Part shown: piece after piece, positions 31,112 to 42,300 of the stretch
How the letters are laid out: each line of letters opens with the position of its first letter
Numbering within the stretch: position 1 is the stretch's first letter
Source of the DNA: Armigeres subalbatus
Lineage: Eukaryota; Arthropoda; Insecta; Diptera; Culicidae
Reading direction: 5' to 3'
DNA: 64,000 nucleotides
NCBI RefSeq assembly: GCF_024139115.2
Contig: NW_026942771.1
Location: 1 to 64,000, forward strand
The notes under the pieces: generated by a model
What the model saw: only the letters and a program-made list of their open reading frames with translations
What the model was told of the DNA's origin: nothing
The model's database searches: none
Translations under genes and position numbers: made by a program

Positions 31112-31122
31112 GAGTGCTATCG

Positions 31123-31414
31123 TGGGGCCCTCCTTAGCCGTGCGGTAAGATGCGCGGCTACAAAGCTAAACCATGCTGAGGGTGGCTGGGTTCGATTCCC
31201 GGTGCCGGTCTAGACAATTTTCGGATTGGAAAATGTCTCGACTTCCCTGGGCATAAAAGTATCATCATGTTAGCCTCATGATATACGAATGCAGAAATGG
31301 TAACTTGGCTTAGAAACCTCGCAGTTAATAACTGTGGAAGTGCTTAATGAACACTAAGCTGCGAGGCGGCTATTTCCAACGGGGGGTTGTAATGCCAAAG
31401 AAGAAGAAGAAGAA
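31123..31414 (+). mobile_element. Feilai-type tRNA-related SINE
   Basis: Pol III A box (TTAGCCGTGCGGTAAGA) and B box (GGGTTCGATTCCCGG) are followed by a tRNA-unrelated body and an (AAG)n tail. GAGTGCTATCG flanks it on both sides (31112-31122 and 31415-31425), an 11-bp TSD, and BEL gag resumes immediately after. Feilai is a known Aedes SINE with triplet-repeat tails; the assignment is from recall of those traits. Confidence 0.85.
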
Positions 31415-31425
31415 GAGTGCTATCG

Positions 31426-31654
31426 CATCGGCCGCACGTGATGTAGCGCACTTTAGCAATTTTGACAGAGCACGTATTGGTGGAAGCAAGAAACAGAGAA
31501 AAGAGAAGGCTTTCGTGAATGCGCATGTATCTCCTGAACCGCGGAAGTTCGAACAGCAAGGAAAGAAAGCTGACAATCAGGAGAGACTTTGCTACATTTG
31601 TCAAAGCTTAAAGCATCGAATCAAGGACTGTCATAAGTTCAGGTCTTTGAGTCT
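31426..31654 (+). pseudogene. BEL/Pao gag C-part with zinc knuckle
   Basis: Continues gag after the SINE: AARDVAHFSNFDRARIGG, a Lys/Gln-rich stretch, then CYICQSLKHRIKDCHKF, a CCHC-type knuckle with altered spacing. It ends in a second SINE fragment. Confidence 0.65.
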
Positions 31655-31859
31655 TTTACTGGCTAGGAAACCTTGCAGTGAATAACTGTGGAAGTGCTTA
31701 GAGAACACTGAGCTGCGAGGTGGCAATGTCCCAGTGGGGGATGTAATGCCAATAAGAGGAAGAATAAGAAGAAGAAGAATAAAAAGAAGAAGAAGAATAA
31801 GAAGAAGAAGAATAAGAAGAAGAAGAATAAGAAGAAAAAAATAAGAAGAAAAGGAATAA

Positions 31860-31892
<33 letters not shown>

Positions 31893-31915
31893 AAAGAAGA
31901 AGAAGAAGCAGAAGA
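31655..31915 (+). mobile_element. 5'-truncated Feilai copy with long (GAA/GAAT)n tail
   Basis: Matches the last ~90 bp of the SINE body (AACTGTGGAAGTGCTTA, GCTGCGAGGTGGCAATG, then TGTAATGCCAA), then 165 bp of AAGAAGAAT/AAG repeats. The A and B boxes are missing. Confidence 0.8.
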
Positions 31916-32659
31916 ACGTTCAAAGTCAATCATATTTTCGTGACGGTCTCCGATTTTCACAATATAGGGTATCGCTGGTATATTGGACATCTGAATATAT
32001 TTTGGATCTTTGGCTATATTTTCTCTAATTTGTTACATAAATATGGTCAGAAATGTGATTATGAAAGAGGTTAAAGAGGCACATGATTCCTATATACTTG
32101 AAAGAAGCTAAGTAGAAAACTCAAACGTTCAGCCCAATTGGGTTGTACACAAAGGTGACGTAGGACTACATAGGTATTTGAAATTGATGGTATTTGCCAT
32201 AATAATTTGTGTCGTATTATTTACATTGAGCAAACTGCTCGGAGGCCAACTGAATCAAGAAGTCGACTAGTTGTTCCCAGTTGGATGGACTTTGAGTCTC
32301 TAACCGTGGAATTAACATGACTCATCGGCCGCTGAACCCACTCAACTGGCTTTCAGTCGGGGACATCACAATCCTTACTTTGCCACGTACGCTTACATCG
32401 CGGGCGAAAACCAAACGTTGCAAAAAAAATATATTTGCGATTGGTTTAACGCCACTTCTGATTCTGCTTATTTCTCCTTTTTTTCGGCCATTTTTGAGGA
32501 TGGTGTCCTCCAAAAAGGTCTTCATACAACAGAAGGTTGATCCGACAATCCGATATGAACTTTATTCAAAGTGCAAAACTCAATCGTAACTAGCAAATTT
32601 GATAGCGTGGCGATACGGAGATGAATGATCCAAAGGATTCAAGTCCCGTCACCACCAAC
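31916..32659. other. Degraded unit fragments, no gene
   Basis: 31925-31975 resembles the unit leader 'ttttcgtgacggtc[ct]ccgattttc' on the minus strand. GACGTAGGACTACA at about 32157 is a decayed palindrome. 32500-32625 matches the tail of unit C. The rest is unassigned. Confidence 0.4.
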
Positions 32660-32970
32660 AACAACAACAGCGCGCGAGCCATTTTGATCGGGATTCCGCA
32701 GCAGACAACGGACCGTTCGAAGAATGACAAATTCTAAGAATCCTATGAAATTTTCTCGCAAGCTTCTGAATTTGGTTATGATATGTTCGTTATCTAAGAT
32801 GCGTATTGTTGCGACTTGCGAGGAATAACAACAGAAATTTGACTCAAGACGAAGTTTCTTCATATTACAAAACATTATCTCTTGGCATCTGTCTGTCCGA
32901 GCGACGTTCGCCGATGCAGTGTTGTAAAATGTCATTTGCATCCGTTTGTATATTTTTTTCCAGAACTTTT
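32660..32970 (+). mobile_element. Unit C arm, plus strand, truncated promoter
   Basis: Begins at GCGCGCGAGCCATTTTGATC (start region without TATA). Continues through 'caacggaccgttcg' and 'ttgactcaagacgaagtttc' to 'ctgtctgtccgagcgacgtt', as in 50560-50815 and, inverted, 33850-34090. No hairpin is recognised in this arm. Confidence 0.6.
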
Positions 32971-33770
32971 GACGTAGGACTACGTCTGTGTTTTCTATAT
33001 TGGGGTACACTTTACGATTGCGAAAATCGGGGACCGTCACGAAAATATGACAGACTTTAAACTTTAATATCTAAGCCGTTTCTCGATGGATTTTCATTTT
33101 TTTTTTTGACCATTCGATCAAGGATGAGTCAACGCTTCTTTGTATTTATTTGAAAATACTGATTTTTACCTATTTATTATCGAAAATTCATAAAAAGTTT
33201 GGAAATAGGTAAACTAACCAATCACGTACATGCATCACTAGCACAGACATCAAAAATCAATCACTTGCGGGTTCGAATCTAATTCTCAGTTTGAACAAGA
33301 TTTTACGCATAGCAGACGCATCAAAGCGATCGTAGCGGAGCCGACACAGCATCACGGAGGCGCTAATAAGACTTTCAAAGAAAATCTATTACATTGGTGG
33401 TGGTGCTCGATGTGTTGCTGCAGATCATTCAACCTCAACGAACCAGAATTTCATATGAAGAAAATGTTGACCATAAAAATAGCACTGTGGCGATCCCGCA
33501 CCGCCAGTGCCGATGCTGAAAATTTATTACAAATTGTGGTGTCAGTTAGTTGGAAAGGAACATTGGGAAAAGAAAATTGGTTCTTCTCAGGACCAACATT
33601 TTACGAAAAGAAAGAGTTAATTGCGAAAATGGACTGTTTCGGTGGCATCGGGTTTGGCGTGGTGGCTTGGTTGCTGTTAGTGATTCCATCCATTCAAATT
33701 TTCTACATCATCTCCCTCCGAAGCACTATCAAATTCGCTATTTACGATTGAGTTTTGAACTTTGAAGAAA
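32971..33770 (+). mobile_element. Promoter/stem-loop unit D, plus strand
   Basis: Starts at GACGTAGGACTACGTC (32971-32986), runs through 'ggggaccgtcacg' and a tRNA B-box-like stretch (GGGTTCGAATC near 33270) to a hairpin at 33579 and ends about 33770. An inverted copy lies at 50891-51683. A 113-codon frame (33410-33751) is preserved in both copies but passes through the hairpin, so its conservation may reflect RNA signals or simple copy identity. Confidence 0.65.
33579..33594 (+). terminator. Histone-type stem-loop plus U7-like site, unit D
   Basis: GGTTCTTCTCAGGACC: full 6-bp stem (one G-U), TCTC loop, followed after about 15 nt by GAAAAGAAAGAGTTAA, close to the AAGAAAGA downstream element of histone genes. 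The clearest complete processing signal in the window. Confidence 0.65.
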
Positions 33771-34166
33771 GTTTATTTCGAATTAACTCTCTTTTGTATG
33801 AAATCCATGAAGCCGCCACCTTTGTTGAAGCTATCTACTTACAGCAACTACCTATTAGTGAACGTCGCTTGGACAGACAGATGTCAAGAGATAATGTTGG
33901 TAATATGAAGAAACTTCGTCTTGAGTCAAATTTCTGTTGTCATTCCTCGCAACAATACGCATCTTAGATAAATAACATCTCATAACCAAATTCAGAATCT
34001 TTCAAGAAAGTTTCATTGGATTCTTTGAATTCATAATTCTCCGAACGGTCCGTTGTCTGTGGAAACCCGATCGAAATATCTCGCGCGCGCCGAAAAGCAG
34101 CTTTCTTATATCTAATGAAGTAATTCCATTGGCCCCGCCCCTTCATAAATCGTTATGAGTGCACAT
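33771..34166 (-). mobile_element. Unit C left arm, minus strand, with promoter
   Basis: The minus strand has a GGGGCGGGGCCAATGG GC/CCAAT module (about 34130), TATAAGAAAGC (TATA 34104-34110) and the GCGCGCGCGAG start region (about 34080). The body matches 50560-50890. It converges on unit D at 33770. Its divergent partner is 35064-35489, now separated by a MITE. Confidence 0.65.
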
Positions 34167-35055
34167 TAGAGTGGGGCGTCATGGTCATTTTTTCAAATCA
34201 ATGGTTTTTCGAACCCATTCTGGGTCATGAACAACTGTGCAGAATTTGGGACCGATTGGTTGCTTCCTCGCTTTCCGCATCGCGTTTGAAATTTGTATGG
34301 AAATTAGTATGGGAGAACGTATATTTTTGCATTTCTACTGCTAGAGGTTTCAGTTCATCGTAAACCAAGTGGCACATTGCGTTAAAGTATAACCCAAAGG
34401 ATGCCGAAAAACTTTGCTGAAGAAGGCACTTTGCTGGAACGTCCACGAAAAAAGTTATAACGCTTCGAACATTGAGTGTTCAAACAATATGCAAAAAATC
34501 GTTTATTCTGCCAGCACTGCCGTACTATGTGGAGCAATAATTTAACTGAGTGTTATTTCAAAATTATTGATTTTATAGGACTTTGGAGATAATGGGAGAT
34601 ATTCGGAATTATTTGACAAAGTAAAAATTCCGACTAGTAGGAAAATGGGTTTTGCCCTCTGACAATTACAGGTTGTCCGGTAGTGCTGGCAGAAACATTG
34701 ATTTCTTGCATATGGTTTAAACAATCAATTTTCGAAACGTAATAACATTTTTTGTAGACTTTCCAGCTACGTACCTTCTTCGGCAAAGTCTTTCGGCATC
34801 TTCCAGGCTATATGCTAACGTATTGAGTCACGTGATTGATGGTAATTTGAAGCCGCTAAGTGCAAAAATGTAAAAAAGTACGTTTTCCATACTAATTTCC
34901 ATGTAAATTTAAAACGCGATGCGGCATGCGAGGTTACAACCAATCGAGCCCATATTTTGCACAATTGAATTGGGGTCCCAAAACGATTCAGAAAAACCTT
35001 GATCTCACTTGATCGGACGAAGTTTGCGTTTTCCATACAACTGCGCCCCACTCTA
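34167..35055. mobile_element. hAT-like MITE, 889 bp, 8-bp TSD
   Basis: Ends TAGAGTGGGGCG...CGCCCCACTCTA with exact 8-bp duplication GTGCACAT (34159-34166 and 35056-35063). The unit C copies at 13.6 and 50.5 kb show the unduplicated site. Long imperfect inverted arms cover much of the element; no transposase. The 8-bp TSD suggests hAT. Confidence 0.85.
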
Positions 35056-35063
35056 GTGCACAT

Positions 35064-35489
35064 TATATTTACACCATAACAGCTCACAAAGGGGCGGGGC
35101 TTACGGTTTTGATTTATTAAATACAAGAAAGCTGCTGTTCGGCGTGCGCGAGCCATTTTGATCGGGATTCCACAAAGAGCGGTTCGATATTTAATGCAGC
35201 GGAGCAGACACAGCAGCACGAAGGCGTGGGGTGGCAGTGGCAATGCGGAAAATTTATTCCAAATTTTGGAGGCTGAGCGAAAAATCATCAGGTGGCGGTC
35301 GGACTGTTTCAACGCAAGATGCCGGCAAGCGTTTGGATGCAGTTAGTTATTAGAAAGTCGCATTGGGAAATGAAAAATGGTTCTTCTCAGGACTAACATT
35401 TTATGATAAGAAAGTGGTTATTGCGAAAATGAATTGTTTCGGTGGGATCGGGTTTGGCGTGGTAGCTTGGTTGCTGTTAGTGATTCCAT
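35064..35489 (+). mobile_element. Unit C right arm, plus strand
   Basis: GGGGCGGGGC box (about 35090), 'aatacaagaaagctgc' TATA-like region, GAGCCATTTTGATC start region near 35155 and an ATG frame reading MQRSRHSSTKAWGG near 35192-35346. A hairpin follows at 35379. It is cut at 35489 by an LTR element, and the tail resumes at 40467. Confidence 0.65.
35379..35394 (+). terminator. Histone-type stem-loop, unit C 35.4 kb
   Basis: GGTTCTTCTCAGGACT with TCTC loop and, about 15 nt on, GATAAGAAAGTGG, a purine-rich U7-like site. Confidence 0.55.
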
Positions 35490-35780
35490 TGTAACAGGTT
35501 AACTGTTCGGCGGGTGATATCTTTTAAAAACGTTACACACTCGTCGAACGTTCAAACTAGACTGTTTATTAATTCAAATTCTTAACTTAACTTGAGCTCC
35601 CATTTGGAGGTACCTGAAGTCATTATATAAATCACACCGTCGGCACTAGCGTGCGACGGGTAGCATGGGAACAGCTTGCCCTGGGAACAACCATAAAGCG
35701 ATGACTCTGTAAAACGACACTTCCAAAACGAAGTGCATAAGCATTGCAAAAGGCTTCGACTTGATGAGTCGCTGGATTCA
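35490..35780 (-). repeat. Left (3') LTR, truncated
   Basis: Starts TGTAACAGGTTAACTGTTCG and matches 40094-40384 almost exactly, with a small A/T-run difference near 35530. The match stops at 35780, so the outer ~80 bp of U3 in element orientation is missing. Confidence 0.85.
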
Positions 35781-38700
35781 TATAATGGAAAATCATATAA
35801 TTAAGGACAGATCTAAAATCAATAAAGTATTAATATATATATTTGAACATACTTGATTTTTTTTTTCAACGTTGTCGCTATCCATGACAAAATTATTATA
35901 GCTGATAAACAATTTTTCCTATATTCTATGACGTCCTTCTGCTCTTCATTGAGGCAGGCATCCGGGTAATAATAAAAAACTAGCGTGCGCAGACTTATCT
36001 GGTCGCTTTTCAAATTAATTTAGGCAACAAGCACTAGAGCTTGGCCATTTCTTCTTCCGGGCATCCGGTATCCTTTTAATCCGGGCATCTGGGGCAATAT
36101 TTTAAAATTCAATAATAAATAAATACGTGGGTGCAGGCCTGCAAACCCTTTTTCTATCACTTTTAGCACCCAGGCATTCCTTGCTATGGATTTTAAGCCT
36201 TTTCGCATAGTTAAGGAGAATATTATGATTTTGTTTCCTAATTCTAACAACCTTCTGGGGATTTTAAGCCTTTTCGCCCAGGGGTTGAGTAAATTAATAA
36301 TGAAATGTATTGGTTTTTTAACGAAATTCTGGGGATTTTAAGCCTTTTCGCCCAGTAATTACGTAATAAATAATAAAATGAAATAAATAGTTTGAGCTTA
36401 CTGTGTAATTTGTTGATATTATTATTTATGTGTTTTTTTGTAGTTGACATTATAAAGTTTTTAGTCATTTTATTTGTATTTTGTTTAGTTTTATTTTAGA
36501 AATATCTAATCATATCGTATTTTATATTTCTACATTTTATATTCAAATTTTCATTATTCGAGGGTTGTTATTAATGATTTTTAAAAGTTTAAGTTATTTA
36601 TTTGTTATTGTTGACAAATTATAACAGTTTTGTTTTTGAATTGAGTTTTTCAATTGTTAATTTTGCTTTTGTTTATGAGTTCATTATAATATAATTATTG
36701 TGTTGAATTTAATTCTTACTTTTTTTGTAATATCAGAAATATTTGAAATAATTAGTATGTTGCAAATCTTGATTTTGGAATTTTATATTTTCTTTATATA
36801 TTATTATTTATAAGATATTTTTGTTTTAGGTATATTTTATTAAAATTAATAACTCAGGGAAAAATCTTAACGTTTTACATCGTAGTAGCAAAGCTAAACG
36901 TTGTTCAAAATGAAAGTACTGTGAGTTCACCTCTATTTGTGAAAATGTAAAATATAGCCTGAGAAGGAAAACATGTTTTTTATTATTGGAAAGAAGAAAC
37001 AAAAAATAAGGGTATAGCTCAGGAAAATCGACACATACTTTATGACAAAAATCCATGTATTTTTAAATATGCATATCATGCGTCAGCATACTTAATTGCA
37101 TACAAATTCACACATGGTTACTATGACCCACATGGATAGTATGTGTGAACACTAATGCAATGCATGCGGGGCATGGAATATATGTGTCGAAAATATGGAA
37201 TCCATTTCGCTACCCCATTGCAAAATCCATGTTTGAACTCATGAATATATTGCGGAGATTTTTGTAAGTGTAGGGATAAATTTATAATGAATACCAAATA
37301 TTGTGTTTGATTGATCATTTTTTTTTGTTATTGATTGGTAATGATCAATGTTTACGAAATTTGCATTGTTTTTAATTTTGAAGGCAAATTTGAGCCAGAT
37401 AAATATAGCCATTCACTTTTATACGGTGAATAGTAGGATAGAGGAGAAAGAAACTTGTACGATTAGGTTAAAATCAATTAAGTAATACAGAAAGAATGCA
37501 AATAAATGTTTTTTTTCTTCCTTGGATGATCAAAGTGAAAACTTTTTGCTCGAAGAAAAAAGTAAAATGTTATAGTTGAGTGTACTCTTCATGAAAGTAT
37601 TTATAAATGGGTACCTAATTTGGCGATGCAAAAAAAAACTTAACAAATAAGAGATTGCATGAATGGGAATATTGTGCTTACATTTTAGAAAACACAAAAT
37701 TACAAAAACTTTTTTGTCATTTTATTTTAAGTTTAACCTGAAACTAAGATGCATAGTTCATTTAAATGATTATTTTCAAATGTATAAACAAATTTAGATA
37801 GGCTTAAAAACATGTTTTTGAATGGTTACATGAAGTAATGCTAAGGTGAAAAAATAAAATTATCAGTTTGATGAGTTACCACATTTTGGAAAAACATATA
37901 TATAGGATGAGAAAATATGTTTTTTTATAGGTCAGTTTTGGACATTAGTTTTAAGTATGCATTAGAAACGGCTTGAGTTTGTTTGCAAATAATTTAAATT
38001 TCCTTTCAAGGACAAGTTTCCGTCGTATGATACACGTTGTATGTTTGATATTATTCGAAATTTTGGTAATAGAGTTTGCCATGACATTATTTATAAATAA
38101 TCTAGTCACAAATAAAAAAAGATACAACTGAATTATTAACAAAATATATGAATTAAAATTAAAAAGAATAAAATTAAATTGTATTTTTGCAATTGTCAAA
38201 TTTCTGACAGCAGAAAGGTGTAAATGCACAACGGAGTCTTTAACTCAAAAGTGTAGTTTAGGATTAGTACGCTTAATTGCAACAAAGTAGATAAATGTAT
38301 GACAACTCCGTACAAAAAACGCTGCCTGTTTAGAATTCTCAGTAAGCCTTTAGTTACACTGGGATTCTTTTCTAACAAGTTTGATAGCTTTTTTTTTCTA
38401 AATAAAATCTATTCTTTTTTTTTGTTAATTTGAATAATTTTGTAATTTCAATTCTTCAATAATGTGTTCAGCAATAATATTATAAATAGCAATATATAAT
38501 AATAATAATGATTTTTTTTTATATAAATTTTTCGCTGAGTTCTTCAAATTTATTAGTCTTTTACTGTTTGATTTAATTATTATGTGCATTTGTGGCAATG
38601 ATCATATTAATTTAAATAAATAAATAGTAAAACTCTAAGCTAAACTGCTAAACGTCACCCATACTCGAGTGATTCTACTGCACTTTTGTATTGCGCAATT

Positions 38701-40093
38701 CAGTTGCAACATGAATTTTCTTTATCGTAAACATGTATTTAACGATTTTCTTCGACTGCTTAACGATTTCTTCTATTAAAAACACTTATTTTTATATGCT
38801 AAATATTGGATTCACCTTGTTTCTATGCCTTTGTAATTTCATTAAAACGCATAAAAAGATTCACTTCTTCGTAAAATGTAAAAAAATTCAAATTCGTTTT
38901 TCGTTGAAGTTTATAAGTGGTTTTTAGTATTATTATTAATTACTTTCTCATTGTGTGCTTTTTTTTGGGTTTTAAACGAACAAATATACGCGCGAACAAA
39001 ACAATACCGCAGTTAAACAATTAGTACGAAAACCTAATATAAGACGTAAAGTTGTAATTTTGAATCATCAATAAAAATCTACATTTACTCCGAGACTTAC
39101 AAGAAAAGGGAGAAACTAAACTAGAGCTCATCTAGAGAAAAATGTCGCACGACAGTTAGAAGATAGCATTATTCAACAGATTATAATTTCCTTTGATTTT
39201 ATGCGTACATACAAACAACATGTTCATTTTACTCACTTTCTTTTGAAATTAGATAAATTCCGCTATTACCTGGTTACTGCTGCATACTTGCTAAATGTTT
39301 TCAGCGAATCCATCCGTGTCGAGTCTTTCTGCGGTTCAAAAGACATTGGGGTACATGCCTTATCCAGGTTATGGTGTTAGATGATTTTGCTGTGTGACAG
39401 CACAGCGACGGCGGCATCCGGAGTTAATGTCGATGTCTTTCTTCCTCGATATTGGCACTTTATTCTAAAATCAGCGTAGCTCGACCGGACGGACACCACA
39501 TCAACCGTGCCGTCGTGAACACGTATGTACTTTTCGCTTCACCTGCGCCAACTGCATGTATTATGTTGCGCGATTTGTGCTGTACTCGATAATTAGATCC
39601 ACCTGCAGCTCCACTTTTGGTCTCGTGTTTCCAAGCGTTGACTCACGAGGCATTTTGATTGATGAATCCCGATCTCCTACTGAGGCGATGATCGTAGGTT
39701 TTTTTATTGTTGCTTCTGATTCAATCTTATAAATCAAACGTATCGACTTGTACACAAACTTTGGTTCAATTGCTCTGTTCACTCACGTTCAAATTTCCAT
39801 TAGCTTTGAAAACAAGTTTTGTCCAACATATAACGTCATTTTTCCAACATATTATGTAGCGAATGCACTTGTGTATTCTGTGTGTCCTGCGTCAGCAAAT
39901 CTCGACCCGAGAACTAAATTACACACATGGTGTGATAACCGCAATTGGGGACATACCGGGCATCATTTAAATCCATTTTAGCCACTCAACTATGTACATT
40001 TTCTTCAGCCGGCAGGGTGACGGTTCCTGCCGGCTCACCAGTCTTTATCACTTTATTAATTGCCGGATTCGGCCACTTGTTCACTGGTCGCCA
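35781..40093 (-). other. AT-rich LTR-element interior, no coding domain
   Basis: No ORF above about 100 codons and no recognisable domain. Three repeats of GGATTTTAAGCCTTTTCGC occur at about 36180-36360. The last 12 bases before the right LTR (cactggtcgcca) look like a tRNA 3' end with CCA, i.e. a primer-binding site for minus-strand orientation. A GC-richer patch at 39300-39700 may be a gag or env remnant. Confidence 0.55.
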
Positions 40094-40462
40094 TGTAACA
40101 GGTTAACTGTTCGGCGGGTGATATCTTTAAAACGTTACACACTCGTCGAACGTTCAAACTAGACTGTTTATTAATTCAAATTCTTAACTTAACTTGAGCT
40201 CCCATTTGGAGGTACCTGAAGTCATTATATAAATCACACCGTCGGCACTAGCGTGCGACGGGTAGCATGGGAACAGCTTGCCCTGGGAACAACCATAAAG
40301 CGATGACTCTGTAAAACGACACTTCCAAAACGAAGTGCATAAGCATTGCAAAAGGCTTCGACTTGATGAGTCGCTGGATTATGGAGTCTAGAATTATATA
40401 CGGCATATGCGATTTTATGGAATTGAACTAGGGTCGGTGACATACGTGATACGCATGCTACA
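40094..40462 (-). repeat. Right (5') LTR, 369 bp
   Basis: TGTAACAG...GCTACA, with TG/CA ends. The minus strand contains TATA-like and AATAAA motifs (near 40165). It lies between the primer-binding site and the 3' CCAT duplication. Confidence 0.85.
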
Positions 40463-40466
40463 CCAT

Positions 40467-40560
40467 CCATTCAAATTTACTGCATCATCTCCCTCCGATG
40501 CGCTATCAAATTTGCTAGTTGCGATTGAGTTTTGCACTTTGAAGAAAGTTCATATCGGAT
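40467..40560 (+). repeat. Tail of unit C displaced by the LTR element
   Basis: Continues the unit interrupted at 35489: 'ccattcaaatttactgcatc', 'ctccctccgatgcgctatc', 'tgcgattgagttttg', as in 33690-33760 and 14440-14480. Confidence 0.8.
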
Positions 40561-40574
40561 TGTCGGATCAACCT

Positions 40575-40800
40575 TTTGAATAAAGGCCTTTTTGGAGGAC
40601 TTCATCCTCAAAAATTGACGAACAACAAAGTTGTACCGAAAAGGCTATCATTTCACTCCGAAAACGACCTTTTTATCGAGGACTCGTAGACCCTAGTGTT
40701 ATATACCAATCGACTCAGCTCGACGAACTGAGCAAATGTCTGTCTGTCCGTGTGTGTGTCCGTGTGTGTGTGTGTGCGTATGTGTGTGCACACTAAAACA
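40575..40800 (+). repeat. Element F fragment with (GT)n
   Basis: 'gttatataccaatcgactca' and 'gctcgacgaactgagcaaat', followed by CTGTCTGTCC and a GT-rich run (40745-40795). The same dispersed mosquito-type repeat appears at 45698-46201, 53067-54389 and near 57257-57372. Confidence 0.65.
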
Positions 40801-41234
40801 TTAGCCAAATTTTCTAGTACTAAACCTTAATCGATTTTACCGCAACAAGTTGCATTCGATGGAGAATGTTTTCTTTTTGTTCACTATTAAATTTCAAAAC
40901 GGTTGAACTTCGCAAAAAATAGTAAATATTCAAATAGTTATCACATATGATTATTTCGGTATGAAATGCTCTCGGATGACAAGGTTATGTTCTCCCAAGA
41001 CACAATTCGAAACTGACAGCATTCAGTTTTATAACAAGTTCAGTCTCAGCATCATGATGTCACATGAAAAGGCCTTTTCCATCGTACACCGGAAGAAAAT
41101 GTAGCTACACAGAAAAATATAAACCCATAATGAGATAAAAAAATACCCATTTTAAGGTTTTACGCACGGTAAAATTGGAATACCAATTTTCGGAGTACTT
41201 TCAATTTTCGGAGTACTAATTAATTTAAATAAAA

Positions 41235-41350
41235 ATGGAGTCTGTTCAAATATTACGTAACGCAATAGGGGGTGGGGGGTTGTTCGATTTTTGTTACGCT
41301 TTATTACGCAAAATATAGCAGTGGGGGTCCTTCGAAATATTGTTACGCGG
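41235..41350. repeat. G-tract MITE relative
   Basis: 'attacgtaacgcaatagg' with GGGGGTGGGGGG and the mirrored 'cgaaatattgttacgc' resemble the MITEs at 52715-52879 and 62505-62662. Ends are unclear. Confidence 0.4.
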
Positions 41351-41790
41351 AAGAAGTTATTTTCACAGAGAAAAAAAAAAATTTCCAAAAATATTCATTA
41401 TCTTTAAAAAAGCATGAATCATACACGTAAAAAAATGTAATGTTGTTTATTATTAATATTTCTAATACTTGTTTGCCAAAGCAGGCGCTTAATGACATGT
41501 ATAAGAAAAAACTTATATATCGCATTAGTCACATACATTCGGAAACTTATACTTTTTATTAACTTATGAATGTTATTAGCCTTTTGATATGGGATCATTC
41601 ATAAGGTGGCATAATGAAGAGTATAAGTATTTTCGAATGGTTTTTTGACATAACATATAAGGTTATTTTTTTACGTGTACAATAGATAATAATTTATTGC
41701 ATCGTCGACGGAACCAGGGACTAATACCGGGATCCGACACTCGAGATTTTCTCGTGTTGCGCTTAATTCTCAATCGGTGTGTAGGAGTCC
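41351..41790. other. No gene recognised
   Basis: AT-rich, non-coding sequence before the nested MITE group. Confidence 0.4.
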
Positions 41791-42172
41791 TACACTGAAA
41801 ACCGAAACTACCCAAAAGTGGGTTGTTTGCACTCAAAACTGTGGTTTGGGCCAATAACCCAAATTTGAGTAAAATGACTTTTCTGGCACTAGGTAGTTTG
41901 CCTTTAATCCCATGTAAACAATTTACCCAAAGCTGAGTTTAATTTATCCAAAGCGGACCTTGATCAACCCAAAATAGAGAATATTGAATTTACTCAAATT
42001 TGGGTTATTGGGCTGAGCAACCTCGGTGAGGTGTTTGCATCTTGCTCTAGTTTTGATAGCAATCATGGAAAAGAAAGGGAAAACTACCCAAATTTGGGTA
42101 AATTTTTTCAGCGATATTCTCAATAGTGCGTATATTGAACTCAAAGTTTGGGTTGATTTATCTGTCCGTGTA
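41791..42172. mobile_element. ACCCAAA-rich MITE, copy 1
   Basis: Begins TACACTGAAAACC, ends TCTGTCCGTGTA and is dense in ACCCAAATTTGGGT-type words on both strands. The same sequence occurs at 42299-42893, where a MITE interrupts it. Confidence 0.75.
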
Positions 42173-42176
42173 GGTA

Positions 42177-42300
42177 TAGGGCACTGCACGGACTGCTTTG
42201 TCTCTTTTTTGCTGCAAAGAAACTAGAAAACAACAAGGCCAGTAAACGTCAAATTTCATGAAGAACGAAAGAGAAAGAGATTCTTCCGTGCAGTGCCCTA
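42177..42300. mobile_element. 124-bp MITE between the two ACCCAAA copies
   Basis: Inverted ends TAGGGCACTGCACGGA and TCCGTGCAGTGCCCTA. Short interior without ORF. A TA target is likely. Confidence 0.75.

Larger units (their letters stand above)
35490..40462 (-). mobile_element. Non-autonomous LTR retrotransposon, 4-bp TSD
   Basis: CCAT flanks both sides (35486-35489 and 40463-40466). The joined flanks reproduce the uninterrupted sequence of unit D at 33681, an internal empty site. The terminal repeats share about 290 bp. A primer-binding-type TGGCGACC reads on the minus strand next to the right LTR, so the element runs right to left. The 4.3-kb interior is very AT-rich with no gag, protease, RT or integrase detected, so it is a LARD-like or decayed element. 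A 4-bp TSD suits Ty3/gypsy. Confidence 0.75.

Noticed and set aside
32317..32589. 90-codon frame with a hydrophobic stretch
   Set aside because: Runs into the tail of unit C and has no family resemblance.
33410..33751. 113-codon frame with a hydrophobic segment, similar at 50928-51284
   Set aside because: Not listed as a gene because it crosses the hairpin and downstream element and lacks an independent start context; DNA-level copy identity is sufficient explanation.
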